From Lachnospiraceae bacterium (lineage in GTDB: Bacteria; Bacillota; Clostridia; Lachnospirales; Lachnospiraceae): a DNA stretch of 64,000 nucleotides. The stretch's first letter is position 1, and each line of letters begins with the position of its first letter. Below are positions 8,056-16,611 of the stretch, one piece after another. Made by a program: the position numbers and the translations under genes. The stretch covers positions 62,001 through 126,000 of the forward strand of contig FZRB01000012.1 in NCBI GenBank assembly GCA_900199595.1, written 5' to 3'. The notes under the pieces were generated by a model. That model was not told the origin of the DNA and did no database searches. It saw only the letters and a program-made list of their open reading frames with translations.

Positions 8056-9741
8056 TTAATCGTAATATGCTACCTTAACCAGCTCTTCTACTGTGGTAAG
8101 TCCCTGCTCGATCAGCTCCATACAACTTTCTTTCAATGTAAGCATACCAAGTTCTTTACGTGCATATTCCTTTATATCTTCTGATGTTCTCTCATCAGAT
8201 ATCATCTTTCTGATCGGCTTATCTACAGGAAGGATCTCATGTATCGATATACGACCACGATAGCCTGTACCATTACATTTCTTGCATCCCACCTTATGCA
8301 TTACTCTTGGAAGCGGACGTCCTATGATTCTCTCCTCTTCTTCTGTCATCTGTCCCCACTCTCCACAGTCAGGACAAACCTTACGCACAAGTCTCTGAGC
8401 GATTACACCTACAAGAGAATTAGCAAGCATATACGGTTCTATCCCCATATCTATAAGACGGGTAACGGATGAAGCCGCATCATTAGTGTGAAGTGTCGAA
8501 AGAACCAGGTGTCCTGTTATAGCAGCACGAACAGATATTGACGCAGTCTCCGTATCACGGGTCTCACCAAGCATGATTATATCCGGATCCTGTCTCAGAA
8601 GAGCCCTCAAGCCCACTTCAAACGTTAGTCCGGCAGTATTATTAACCTGCATCTGGTTCAGCTTCGGAAGATTCTTCTCTACAGGATCTTCAATAGTTGA
8701 TATATTTACAGCTCTCTCAGACAGTTGCTGGAGAATCATATAAAGCGTGGTTGATTTACCTGATCCGGTAGGACCAGTTACATAAATCATACCGTTCGGA
8801 GATTGAAGCATCTGACTTACTATCTTGTAATTCCTATCATTCATACCAAAAGAAGCGGCATGATCAATCTTCGTTGCAGAAGCAAGAAGACGAAGAACTG
8901 CTTTCTCACCAAAAACAGTAGGAATAACAGAAACTCTGACGTTGATTGGAACACCTTCAACAGTTGTCTTGAAGTGTCCGTCCTGCGGTACACGTCTCTC
9001 AGCGATATCCAGATCACCGATAATCTTGACACGTGCAATAAGTGAATTATGAATATTTTTCGGAAGGGTCATGAAATCAACGATAACACCATCCATACGC
9101 ATACGAACAGACGTATGCTTCTCAAATGGCTCTATATGAATATCAGAAACATTTGAATTATACGCTCTGACTACAAGAGAATTCAAAAGATTGATAATAG
9201 GAGTATCATCATCAGCATCCTCAACATTTACCTCAATGATATCATCATCAGCAAAGGATGATTTAGAGGCCTTATCAGCCGCCTTCTTAGCAGAAACCTC
9301 TGAATAGTAATACTGTATAGCATTCTCAAGTGGCTGCTTCTCAGTAAGCTCTATACGAAGGTCCGTTCCTGTAACCTGACGTATATCCTCTATACCGTAG
9401 AAATTAAGTGGATCATTTGTAAGAAGATACAGAATACCATCCTCTATCTTATAAGCCATCATGCCATACTTTTCAGCAAGCGGCTGAGGTATGGTTTCTA
9501 CAGCATTAATATCAACGGAAAGGTCGGAAATGTTCACAACATCATACTGGAGTCTGCGGCCAAGCGCCTCAAGCATCTGCTTTTCAGTAATGATATTCAG
9601 CGCTATAAGAGCACCACCGAGACGAACTCCCTCATGATTCTTAGAATAATCCAGAGCCGCTCCGATATCATCATCAGTAACATAACCGAATTCCTTCAGG
9701 ACATCTCCTATTCGTATGTTTTTGTTTGATTTCATTTCCAT
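8056..9741 (-). CDS. pilB: Type IV pilus assembly ATPase PilB (GspE family)
   Basis: 561 residues, the hexameric cytoplasmic motor that drives pilin polymerisation. Order: an N-terminal MshEN/N1E domain (IGDVLKEFGYVTDDDI), the N2 domain with SDIHIEP, Walker A GPTGSGKSTTL near residue 320, the Asp box and Walker B RQDPDIIMLGE, His box STLHTNDA, and a zinc tetracysteine CPDCG...CKKCNGTGYRGR near 455-495, all complete. AGGA lies seven bases before the ATG. It follows pilO after 47 bp, as the last gene of the pilC-pilMN-pilO-pilB unit. No retraction ATPase PilT is in the window, so retraction would need a distant gene or does not happen. Confidence 0.96.
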   Translation of the reverse strand: MEMKSNKNIRIGDVLKEFGYVTDDDIGAALDYSKNHEGVRLGGALIALNIITEKQMLEALGRRLQYDVVNISDLSVDINAVETIPQPLAEKYGMMAYKIEDGILYLLTNDPLNFYGIEDIRQVTGTDLRIELTEKQPLENAIQYYYSEVSAKKAADKASKSSFADDDIIEVNVEDADDDTPIINLLNSLVVRAYNSNVSDIHIEPFEKHTSVRMRMDGVIVDFMTLPKNIHNSLIARVKIIGDLDIAERRVPQDGHFKTTVEGVPINVRVSVIPTVFGEKAVLRLLASATKIDHAASFGMNDRNYKIVSQMLQSPNGMIYVTGPTGSGKSTTLYMILQQLSERAVNISTIEDPVEKNLPKLNQMQVNNTAGLTFEVGLRALLRQDPDIIMLGETRDTETASISVRAAITGHLVLSTLHTNDAASSVTRLIDMGIEPYMLANSLVGVIAQRLVRKVCPDCGEWGQMTEEEERIIGRPLPRVMHKVGCKKCNGTGYRGRISIHEILPVDKPIRKMISDERTSEDIKEYARKELGMLTLKESCMELIEQGLTTVEELVKVAYYD

Positions 9742-9788
9742 ATGGTTGTCCTCATTTTACCCCAAACTTCAGTCATTATTATAGTTTT

Positions 9789-10838
9789 CTATTCAGCTGT
9801 CTCAGCAGAATCGGTTAATTCTCCCTCTGCAGCTTCTTCAACTGTCTCGCCACCTTCTTCTGATGCTGCTATATCAGTGGTATCACACATATATACCTCA
9901 AGTCTGACCGTAAGAGACTTTCTAACCACTACCTCGACAGTTTCTTTTGGAGCAGAGCTGTCACCCTCTCCCTCTGAATCAGAAGCACCTTCGTCAGTTT
10001 TTGTTTCATCTGTACCGTTATTAACCGCAACCAGATAATCTGCCCCTGATGTACTTCCCTGAGAACCTCTGATTATATTTCCATTTGCGTCACGTCTTAT
10101 TACATCACGGAATTCTCCCCAGGAATAGCCAACAAGTAGTACTCTCTTATCAATCCCGATTATATCATTTATAAATGAATGAAGATCTGCCAGGTCGCCA
10201 CCAACAGTCATTGTAACGGGAACTGCGTATATATCAGTATTCGGTTGATATGCCCCCTCTTCTGCACCTATTATTTCAGCAGCCATCTGATCAGATGAAG
10301 TCTTATTTGTTGTTGCAGCGCCTGAATCACCTGATTCAGCATCCGAATCTTCTGAAGAATCTCCGGATTCTGTTGTATCTGTCGTAAGTGTTACTGTATT
10401 ATCTACCGGCTCTGCCGCTTCATAAGCCTGCTTCATTTCCACCTGACGGTTATACAGATCAGAATACTGATAAGCCATTCTCTCTGTAGGATTAGTCGGT
10501 AAAGAAAATGAAAGGTCATAAATATCCAGGCCTCTGTTTGAAGCAAGCTCTGTCATCATTTTATCTACTTCGGAAGATTTCATCACCTGATAGAATTCAT
10601 CTTTTCTCTCAGCTATCTTTTCCTCATACTCATCAGCCTGCATCTCAATAAGAGCAGCATTTGCAATCTTCATCTTATTGATCTTCTGATCATCCTCTTC
10701 CTGCTCTATCATAGTTTCAAGCTTTCTAAACTTCTTTAACTGAGGAAGTATGCCCCAATAGCCTATAGCTACAACAATAACAAAGAGGAACATTCCTACG
10801 AGGAGTCGTTTATCACGTTCAGTCATATTTGTCTTCAT
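9789..10838 (-). CDS. pilO: PilO-like pilus alignment-complex protein
   Basis: 349 residues: a short cytoplasmic start, one membrane segment (LLVGMFLFVIVVAIGYWGILPQL, residues ~12-34), a charged coiled coil (~35-95), then a ferredoxin-like region with PVTMTVGGDLADLHSFINDI typical of PilO/GspM. It would pair with the PilN half of the upstream protein to link the motor to the fibre. It is longer than usual (about 200 residues) because of an acidic Ser/Thr/Asp-rich insert around 150-180 and acidic tails. GGGAG lies six bases before the ATG; only three bases separate it from the upstream stop, which suggests translational coupling with the PilM-PilN gene. Confidence 0.82.
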   Translation of the reverse strand: MKTNMTERDKRLLVGMFLFVIVVAIGYWGILPQLKKFRKLETMIEQEEDDQKINKMKIANAALIEMQADEYEEKIAERKDEFYQVMKSSEVDKMMTELASNRGLDIYDLSFSLPTNPTERMAYQYSDLYNRQVEMKQAYEAAEPVDNTVTLTTDTTESGDSSEDSDAESGDSGAATTNKTSSDQMAAEIIGAEEGAYQPNTDIYAVPVTMTVGGDLADLHSFINDIIGIDKRVLLVGYSWGEFRDVIRRDANGNIIRGSQGSTSGADYLVAVNNGTDETKTDEGASDSEGEGDSSAPKETVEVVVRKSLTVRLEVYMCDTTDIAASEEGGETVEEAAEGELTDSAETAE

Positions 10839-10841
10839 CGT

Positions 10842-12317
10842 TTACTCCCCCTTTACTCTTCCTACTGATTCAGCAAGCGTACAGTCAACATGAATATCAT
10901 ACAGTTCTTCACTTTCAGAATAAGTATAACCGGTATGATTTACTGTCATAAATATATCTTCCTCAAGAAGCTTGTCGATATATTTATAGATATCATTAAC
11001 ACTTGAAGACTTAGCTGAAAATGTTATCTTACCGGCTTCTGCATCGAAGCTTAATATCTCTATCTCTGCATATCCGAGAGCTGTATCCTCCAGTTTCTTG
11101 ATTATTTCATCGGTACAAACCGGATAAGAATCTATAGTCTCAACTACTGTATTTATGGAATTATACTTAGCAAGAAGCTCGTCTCTTCTGGTAACTGCCG
11201 TATCATAAGCAGCTGTCTGAAGAACAACAGCAGGGCTGGTATTATAATCGTGTAATTCATTATATCTGCTCTGCCTGATAAGCCTTAAGGTTAACATAAC
11301 TCCAAAGAGAACAGCCATAACAATAAACGTTGTAAATACTGTTACAACCCTTCTTTTTGTTGCAGGATCCATAGTCTTCTCAGAATCTTCCTTCAGACTG
11401 AAATGTGACAGGAAGTTACTGTCTTTACCTTGATCATACAATCCACTTAAAGCGAAAAGAGCTTCTTCAGCCTCATGTCCGAGACTGGCATCAGTACTTA
11501 TTCCAGTATTATAAAGCTCTATCGGAGCACTTATTCCATGTTCATTAACAACAGCAGAATATTGGCTTATATCACTCTTGCTGGTTCCTGCTACAAATAC
11601 TCTCTCTATCTCAGACTCAAGCTTCTGAGCACTCATGAACTGCTGCAACTGGTTCAGTGAACGTGCCAAATCATCCAGGTATTCTTCAGTTCCCGGTTCA
11701 TTAAAGCATCTTATGGAATTGTAATACTTAAATTCACCTCCAACAAAAAGTACGTTTGATACAAGATTTCCATTAATTATCTGTAATACAAAATCCTTAC
11801 AAACCTTTGCAATATTCATCTGGGCATAACCGATGATACTTCCTTCACCGGATATGATTCCCTTAAGGGTTATACCCATATCTGCAAATATCTGAATAAA
11901 CTCACGAAGCTGATCCTTTGGAGCCATCTCCGCATAGAGTCTTCTTATCTTTTTCTTTTTATCAGCACCTATCTGAGTAAATGCAAGTGTATTTTCATCA
12001 TCCTCACGCTGCATATCTGAAAATTCACGCATGATAAAAGATAGAGTTTTCTTCTCATTAAGAACCGGAACCTCTATACTCTTACCTGCTATCTTATTGC
12101 TGTTAACAACCAGATATACGTCCTTCTTTGGAATATTCTGCGTTTCCCAGAACTGTCTGATGTGAGCACCAAGAGATTCGCCGTTCATAACTATACCATT
12201 AATGATGCTTCCCTCAGGAGCTGTAGTGGTATAGACACTCTTAAGCGAGGCTTTTTTGCCTCTGGCACCTACAGCAATTTGAATTAATTGATTTGAAAAA
12301 TATACGCTTACACTCAT
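10842..12317 (-). CDS. Fused PilM-PilN protein (GspL-like)
   Basis: 491 residues. The first ~300 resemble the actin-like PilM: MSVSVYFSNQLIQIAVG, VYLVVNSNKIAGKSIEVP, an ATP-fold-like ISGEGSIIGYAQ and RVFVAGTSK. A linker is followed by a membrane segment (VVTVFTTFIVMAVLFGVML, ~328-346) and a PilN-like extracytoplasmic domain with a coiled coil and a ferredoxin fold (EIEILSFDAEAGKITFSAKSSSVNDIYKYIDKL). In most type IVa systems PilM and PilN are separate; the combined layout is that of GspL in type II secretion. It should recruit PilB on the inside and PilO outside. AGGA is six bases before the ATG; pilC ends 51 bp upstream and pilO begins 3 bp downstream. Confidence 0.82.
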   Translation of the reverse strand: MSVSVYFSNQLIQIAVGARGKKASLKSVYTTTAPEGSIINGIVMNGESLGAHIRQFWETQNIPKKDVYLVVNSNKIAGKSIEVPVLNEKKTLSFIMREFSDMQREDDENTLAFTQIGADKKKKIRRLYAEMAPKDQLREFIQIFADMGITLKGIISGEGSIIGYAQMNIAKVCKDFVLQIINGNLVSNVLFVGGEFKYYNSIRCFNEPGTEEYLDDLARSLNQLQQFMSAQKLESEIERVFVAGTSKSDISQYSAVVNEHGISAPIELYNTGISTDASLGHEAEEALFALSGLYDQGKDSNFLSHFSLKEDSEKTMDPATKRRVVTVFTTFIVMAVLFGVMLTLRLIRQSRYNELHDYNTSPAVVLQTAAYDTAVTRRDELLAKYNSINTVVETIDSYPVCTDEIIKKLEDTALGYAEIEILSFDAEAGKITFSAKSSSVNDIYKYIDKLLEEDIFMTVNHTGYTYSESEELYDIHVDCTLAESVGRVKGE

Positions 12318-12368
12318 ACTGTATCCTCGTATTTATTACTTCCTTTTTTCCGTCATTCCTTTTGTTAA

Positions 12369-13577
12369 TTAGTCACCCTGACCTGCAATTGCCTGATATG
12401 ATCCATAGATAGGCTGTATAACTGCTATCATAATAAAGCCTACGATTACAGCCATAATAACTATCATTACAGGTTCTACCAATGCAACCAGCTGTTCTAT
12501 TGCTATTTCACTGTCATAGTCCATCTGATCAGCTATGGAAACCAGCATGGAATCAAGAGCACCGGTCTCCTCACCAACGGCCACAGAGGAAGGAAGCTTC
12601 TTAACGAAACCATCTATTCCGGCTAAACCCTCGGAAAGCGGTTTACCAGCTCTGATATCCGCTATCATCTGATCAAACTGACTTTCTATATATGAATTAC
12701 CAATAGTAGTTTTCGCTATCTGAAGACAGGTAACAATAGGAATACCTGCCGAGTACATACTTGCAAGTGTTCTGGCAAATCTGGCTGTATATATAATCTT
12801 TCTGAGTTTACCGATCTTCGGCATATGTATCTCCCATTTATCAAGTAAGAGCTTGATTCTCGGTATAGATACAAGTATTTTAATTACCATAAATACAATA
12901 ACACCGAAGAAAATGAGCAGATACCATTTGTTAGCAACAAAATCACTTATTGCCATCAGAATAGTAGTCGTTTTAGGAAGTGAATCCATCTGTTCAAACA
13001 GTGAATCAAACTGAGGAAGGACAAAGCCCATGATAATGATTACAACTATTACAATAAGTACTCCAAGGATCTTCGGATAAGTCGTCGAACTCTTTATCTT
13101 CTGCTGAAGCTTGTACTCTTTACTGTAATACTCAGCCATGTTAGCAGCCGTTCCGTCCATGTTACCACCGGACTCCGAAGACCTGAGCATATTAACGAAA
13201 AGAGATGGAAATGTACCGCCCTGCTCTTCCATTGCATCTGAAAGAGTCATTCCTGAACGAACCAGCTTAAGAACATCAGAGTATACCTTTCTCTCCTGTT
13301 CCTTGATGGATTCATCTTCAGAAATAATTCTAAGCGCCTTAACAAGAGTAACACCGGCACCAAGAAGCTTGCTTAAATTACGCGAAAAATCAGCCACACG
13401 GTCATACTTCAGCCTCTTATGTGCTTTCGCTGCCCGCGTCGCTTCTTTAGCTTCAACAAGTAGAAGTCCCTCTTCCTTAAGTTTTCCTTGAAGCTCGGCT
13501 TCATCAGCCGCCTTCATCTCACCGGCTATTATACGACCATCCGTATTTTGCGCACGGTATCTGTAGCTTACTGCCAT
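12369..13577 (-). CDS. pilC: Type IV pilus inner-membrane platform protein PilC (GspF family)
   Basis: 402 residues, the usual GspF/PilC length. Two T2SSF repeats are visible: FSRNLSKLLGAGVTLVKALRII near residue 63 and FARTLASMYSAGIPIVTCLQI near 265. Three membrane segments lie around 167-190, 214-235 and 372-395. An N-terminal region (RYRAQNTDGRIIAGEMKAADEAEL) is the typical PilC start. It anchors the assembly ATPase and moves pilins from the membrane into the fibre. It is the first gene after the internal promoter at 13619-13647 and heads pilC-pilMN-pilO-pilB. Its ribosome binding site is weak (GGGAATGG). Confidence 0.95.
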   Translation of the reverse strand: MAVSYRYRAQNTDGRIIAGEMKAADEAELQGKLKEEGLLLVEAKEATRAAKAHKRLKYDRVADFSRNLSKLLGAGVTLVKALRIISEDESIKEQERKVYSDVLKLVRSGMTLSDAMEEQGGTFPSLFVNMLRSSESGGNMDGTAANMAEYYSKEYKLQQKIKSSTTYPKILGVLIVIVVIIIMGFVLPQFDSLFEQMDSLPKTTTILMAISDFVANKWYLLIFFGVIVFMVIKILVSIPRIKLLLDKWEIHMPKIGKLRKIIYTARFARTLASMYSAGIPIVTCLQIAKTTIGNSYIESQFDQMIADIRAGKPLSEGLAGIDGFVKKLPSSVAVGEETGALDSMLVSIADQMDYDSEIAIEQLVALVEPVMIVIMAVIVGFIMIAVIQPIYGSYQAIAGQGD

Positions 13578-13618
13578 AGTCTATTCCATTCCCACTTTTT
13601 TATAATAAACCAATTTAT

Positions 13619-13647
13619 ATTTTATACTTTTATATAAATTATGTCAA
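13619..13647 (-). promoter_or_regulatory. Sigma-A promoter for the pilC-pilMN-pilO-pilB unit
   Basis: Consensus TTGACA, 17 bp, TAAAAT on the minus strand, between the short prepilin peptidase-like gene and pilC. The machine genes can thus be expressed independently of the giant and minor prepilins upstream. Confidence 0.75.
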
Positions 13648-13676
13648 CTGTTTCAAAATCATCCCCAATATGGTAT

Positions 13677-14096
13677 CTAATCATCATTCCGTTTGCTCTT
13701 ATACGCCCCGTCTAGAAGTATAAATACAGCAACCGTAGCTATACCAGATATAATAAAAGCCACCGCTGCCATCGGCTTGATTCCATATATCATGGTCCAA
13801 ACCACAGCAAAGATTCCTCCAAGTGATTCAACCACCGTATATCTTGAAGAAACCGGTGCTCCACAGTAACGGCATTTTCCTCTTAGACTGATCCATGACA
13901 GAATCGGTATCATATCCTTCATCACCAGCTCATGTCCACAGGTAGTACACATGGATTTACCCTGAGTAAACTGCATATGTCTGGGAAGACGATATATCAC
14001 CACATTCAGAAAAGAGAAAATACTGGCGCCTATCGCAAAGAAGATAGTTTCTATAAGAACACGCGCTATTACAATAGATACTCCCCACCAGTCCAT
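13677..14096 (-). CDS. Short prepilin-peptidase-like protein, lacking the second catalytic Asp
   Basis: About 139 residues (143 if the overlapping ATG at 14108 is used; GGTGA placed five bases before 14096 favours the shorter form). It matches the N-terminal half of PilD: GASIFSFLNVVIYRLPR, a zinc tetracysteine CTTCG...CRYCGAP, SWISLRGKC and RYTVVESLGG. The normal enzyme is 230-290 residues with an A24 aspartic protease domain using two aspartates. Here only one candidate (ILLDGAYK, near residue 131) is present and the GxGD segment is absent. Either it is a decayed or accessory form and the true peptidase is elsewhere, or it is an N-methylation/zinc module alone. It overlaps or abuts the gene upstream. 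Confidence 0.75.
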   Translation of the reverse strand: MDWWGVSIVIARVLIETIFFAIGASIFSFLNVVIYRLPRHMQFTQGKSMCTTCGHELVMKDMIPILSWISLRGKCRYCGAPVSSRYTVVESLGGIFAVVWTMIYGIKPMAAVAFIISGIATVAVFILLDGAYKSKRNDD

Positions 14097-14097
14097 A

Positions 14098-14571
14098 TTA
14101 ATCACCATTAACTATGTCATCTTCATCATCAAATGAATAAACTCTCAGTACATAATCGACATCCCAGCTGTAGTGTTTACCTTCCTTCTCATAAGTAACT
14201 AAATAGTTTCCAATTTCATACTGAAAGCCTGTGATCTCATGAGCCTTTGTATTATATGACGTAATCTTATATTCACCGGTTGAAACAAATATCTGATCAG
14301 CCTTTTCCTTAACGCCCTCTTCTACACCATTTTTCTTAGCAGGATTATATACAGTCTTCTTTGCAGCATACATTTCAATATCAGCTGCTCTGAGCGCCAT
14401 ATGGACATTCTTCGCTTCACGGAGTGCATCATTCGCACCAACACTTATTCTTACACATGTAAACACGCTAAGCCCGACTATCAAGGCGATAACAACCACC
14501 AGGATAATTCGGGCTATAAATCCAACATTTAGTTTTGTTCTATCGCGTTCCATTCCCCTGTTTTTCCCCAC
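14098..14571 (-). CDS. Small membrane-anchored protein of the pilus operon
   Basis: 157 residues from a GTG at 14571, or 151 from the ATG at 14553; neither has a clearly placed ribosome binding site. A single membrane segment (IARIILVVVIALIVGLSVFTCVRI) is preceded by a basic stretch and followed by about 115 soluble residues with ALREAKNVHMALRAADIEMYA and a C-terminal FDDEDD. There is no G|xxxxE prepilin signal, but the size and layout (helix, then small alpha/beta domain) resemble a pseudopilin, so it may be a divergent one or a fibre-base protein. I do not recognise the family. It sits between the pseudopilin-like gene 14599-15321 and the short peptidase. Confidence 0.6.
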   Translation of the reverse strand: MGKNRGMERDRTKLNVGFIARIILVVVIALIVGLSVFTCVRISVGANDALREAKNVHMALRAADIEMYAAKKTVYNPAKKNGVEEGVKEKADQIFVSTGEYKITSYNTKAHEITGFQYEIGNYLVTYEKEGKHYSWDVDYVLRVYSFDDEDDIVNGD

Positions 14572-14598
14572 AAATAAATATTATAAACTCCAACGACA

Positions 14599-15321
14599 TT
14601 ATGGTGTAACATTATACATTTTTACAAATCGATAAAACTTATATTCACCATACTTTTCATTATCTATAGTCATTAAAACAAGCACAACATTTTTTCCATA
14701 TCTTGTCAAATCTCCATTCAGACCATAGCTACCAGCGAGCGCCGTCAAACTTGAAGCGTCAGGTTCTCCCGCAGCAAAAGCATCTCCTCTGATAAGGTGA
14801 AAATCTATAATAGAAAATCCATTATACATATCATTATCAAATTTCCAAGTAGTAGCATTTCTTCTAATAGAATCACTTCCAGTTATTTCAGCATATTCCA
14901 CTAATAATTCCTGTCTAACAGGCTCATTTGGATCCGTTGGAGGCACCGCAGAAATACTATCAGTTTTTATTGTAAGTTTGGTATCAGTGCGATCAAACAA
15001 CGTAATACTAGTACCAAATTTCTTATTAATATCATCATCTATCTTGGGATTTGTATTATCTTCACCATCCTCATATTTTGCGCCCTCTATTAATGACGCA
15101 ACCTTTTCCATAACAATATCGCCCACTTGTTTTGAATACGTCTCACCCGTAATTTGATAATACATTTTTGTTATAGTACCAATAACAGATGCTGAAGACG
15201 CTAAAAAAATGGCCATTAACGCAAAACTTACAATAAGCTCAACGAGTGTAGTACCCCTATTATCAAGACCGTACTGCTCATTCTTCAATATTCCAATTTT
15301 AAATTGTTTATGTTTTTTCAT
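14599..15321 (-). CDS. Minor prepilin, PilW/GspJ-like
   Basis: About 240 residues. A prepilin signal occurs internally: NRG|TTLVELIVSFALMAIFLASSASVIG, so the cleaved leader is about 23-24 residues, longer than normal, and Glu5 is kept. The rest (TKMYYQITGETYSKQVGDIVMEKV and a beta-rich C-terminal half with YGEYKFYRFVKMYNVTP) fits GspJ/PilW pseudopilins that cap the fibre. The frame is open upstream to a TTG at 15354, but the ATG at 15321 has TAGGTG seven bases ahead and is preferred. It lies just behind the next pseudopilin gene. Confidence 0.75.
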   Translation of the reverse strand: MKKHKQFKIGILKNEQYGLDNRGTTLVELIVSFALMAIFLASSASVIGTITKMYYQITGETYSKQVGDIVMEKVASLIEGAKYEDGEDNTNPKIDDDINKKFGTSITLFDRTDTKLTIKTDSISAVPPTDPNEPVRQELLVEYAEITGSDSIRRNATTWKFDNDMYNGFSIIDFHLIRGDAFAAGEPDASSLTALAGSYGLNGDLTRYGKNVVLVLMTIDNEKYGEYKFYRFVKMYNVTP

Positions 15322-15350
15322 AGTCGAACACCTATAAATTGAAAATATAA

Positions 15351-15833
15351 TCAATCATGATCATAGTAATAAAAACACAAAGCCTTTGGTGTAACAAGTT
15401 TTTCTGAATCTATCAAATCATTATTTGATTTATAACCTTTAGCAAATACATTATTCATTCTTAGTTTAAAAGAAGAATAATCTTTTGAATCATCAGTATC
15501 TTTTACATTATAGGTCATCATTTCTGCATTAGCTGTGTCTAGTGTAATATAGAAAACCGGTCCTTTGCCTGTTATATACCTATAATCCGTTACTCCCACT
15601 TCAGAACTATCAACACCCGTTTTTTTATATATTTCCGTATTAAAACTTCCAATAATCCTATCAGTATCCTGAGTTTTCATTTTAAGATCAGAGCAAAAAA
15701 TTATAATCTGATTTATCATTAAAAGAATGATTACGAGTACAACAAAAGCAACAAGAGTCTCAACCATCGTCGCTCCTTTATTATTATTCATATATTTGCA
15801 ATTAATTCTGTTTTTTACAAATTTTCGTATCAT
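15351..15833 (-). CDS. Minor prepilin, PilV/GspI-like
   Basis: 160 residues. A prepilin cleavage site MNNNKG|ATMVETLVAFVVLVIILLMINQ gives a mature chain of about 140 with Glu5. If translation starts at the later Met (residue 15), the leader is a normal six residues; the first ATG at 15833 has only a weak AAGAGA. The short soluble domain fits GspI/PilV-type pseudopilins, which pair with GspJ and GspK at the tip. It is 43 bp after the PilX-like gene and its stop lies 30 bp before the next start. Confidence 0.75.
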   Translation of the reverse strand: MIRKFVKNRINCKYMNNNKGATMVETLVAFVVLVIILLMINQIIIFCSDLKMKTQDTDRIIGSFNTEIYKKTGVDSSEVGVTDYRYITGKGPVFYITLDTANAEMMTYNVKDTDDSKDYSSFKLRMNNVFAKGYKSNNDLIDSEKLVTPKALCFYYYDHD

Positions 15834-15876
15834 TCTCTTATCACACCATTTATATATCTATGTCAGATTTTTCAAA

Positions 15877-16590
15877 CTACTCTCTTCCCTCAAATTCATA
15901 TACCCACTTTTCCGTATTATTATAAGTAATTACAGAACTCATAGGATTATATTCTGAGTATGTAGAATCTGTATTTAATGTTGATTTTTGGTGTTTATCT
16001 TCATCATCATTCATATCAAACTCAGAAATATCAATTCGATATTTGTTAGTAACCGAGTAAGACTGACTACCCGAATTACATATGATATCTATATAAAGAT
16101 AACATCCAGATCTTTCATCAATAGAAGCCGAACTTATTTTATCATCCTCTAAAATAGAATCATCCGGCAAGGTCCAATACATACATAATTTTATTTCACC
16201 TGGAAAACCGTCAATATTATAATTCTTATTATCTTTAAGATTAAAATACCTATAAGCCTCAACCCTATTATCTTCATCTGGTTTATAATATGGCCATGTA
16301 ACATCTGTATTTTGTAATAGATTAAATCTTAGATATTTCCAAATATAACTTCTTTCATATGCCTTATCATTCGTAAGTTCCTGTTCCAACGCAACACTCA
16401 ATGTGTTTGCAGCCTCCGAACACCTGAGACTTGCCGCTCTCTTGTTTTGTGATGCATACATCGTATAACTTACCATAAGTAGTGAAAGGGAAAAAATGAT
16501 AAGGATTGAAATAATTATAATAACTACAATCAATGAAGATCCCAGATTATTATTTCGATATGAAGTTTTATTAATTTTATTATTTTTCAC
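15877..16590 (-). CDS. Minor prepilin-like protein, PilX/GspK-like
   Basis: 237 residues starting with GTG (AGAGGAG six bases upstream; the overlapping ATG runs into a stop at once). Signal NNNLG|SSLIVVIIIISILIIFSLSLLMVSYTMY: the cleavage Gly is present but mature residue 5 is Ile, not Glu, as in GspK/PilX tip pseudopilins. The body has ASLRCSEAANTLSVALEQEL and an acidic C-terminal half. In type II secretion and type IVa pili such a protein sits at the very tip of the capping complex. It directly follows the 2,300-residue giant prepilin (21 bp). Confidence 0.72.
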   Translation of the reverse strand: MKNNKINKTSYRNNNLGSSLIVVIIIISILIIFSLSLLMVSYTMYASQNKRAASLRCSEAANTLSVALEQELTNDKAYERSYIWKYLRFNLLQNTDVTWPYYKPDEDNRVEAYRYFNLKDNKNYNIDGFPGEIKLCMYWTLPDDSILEDDKISSASIDERSGCYLYIDIICNSGSQSYSVTNKYRIDISEFDMNDDEDKHQKSTLNTDSTYSEYNPMSSVITYNNTEKWVYEFEGRE

Positions 16591-16611
16591 ATCGAACTCC
16601 TCTTTAATACG

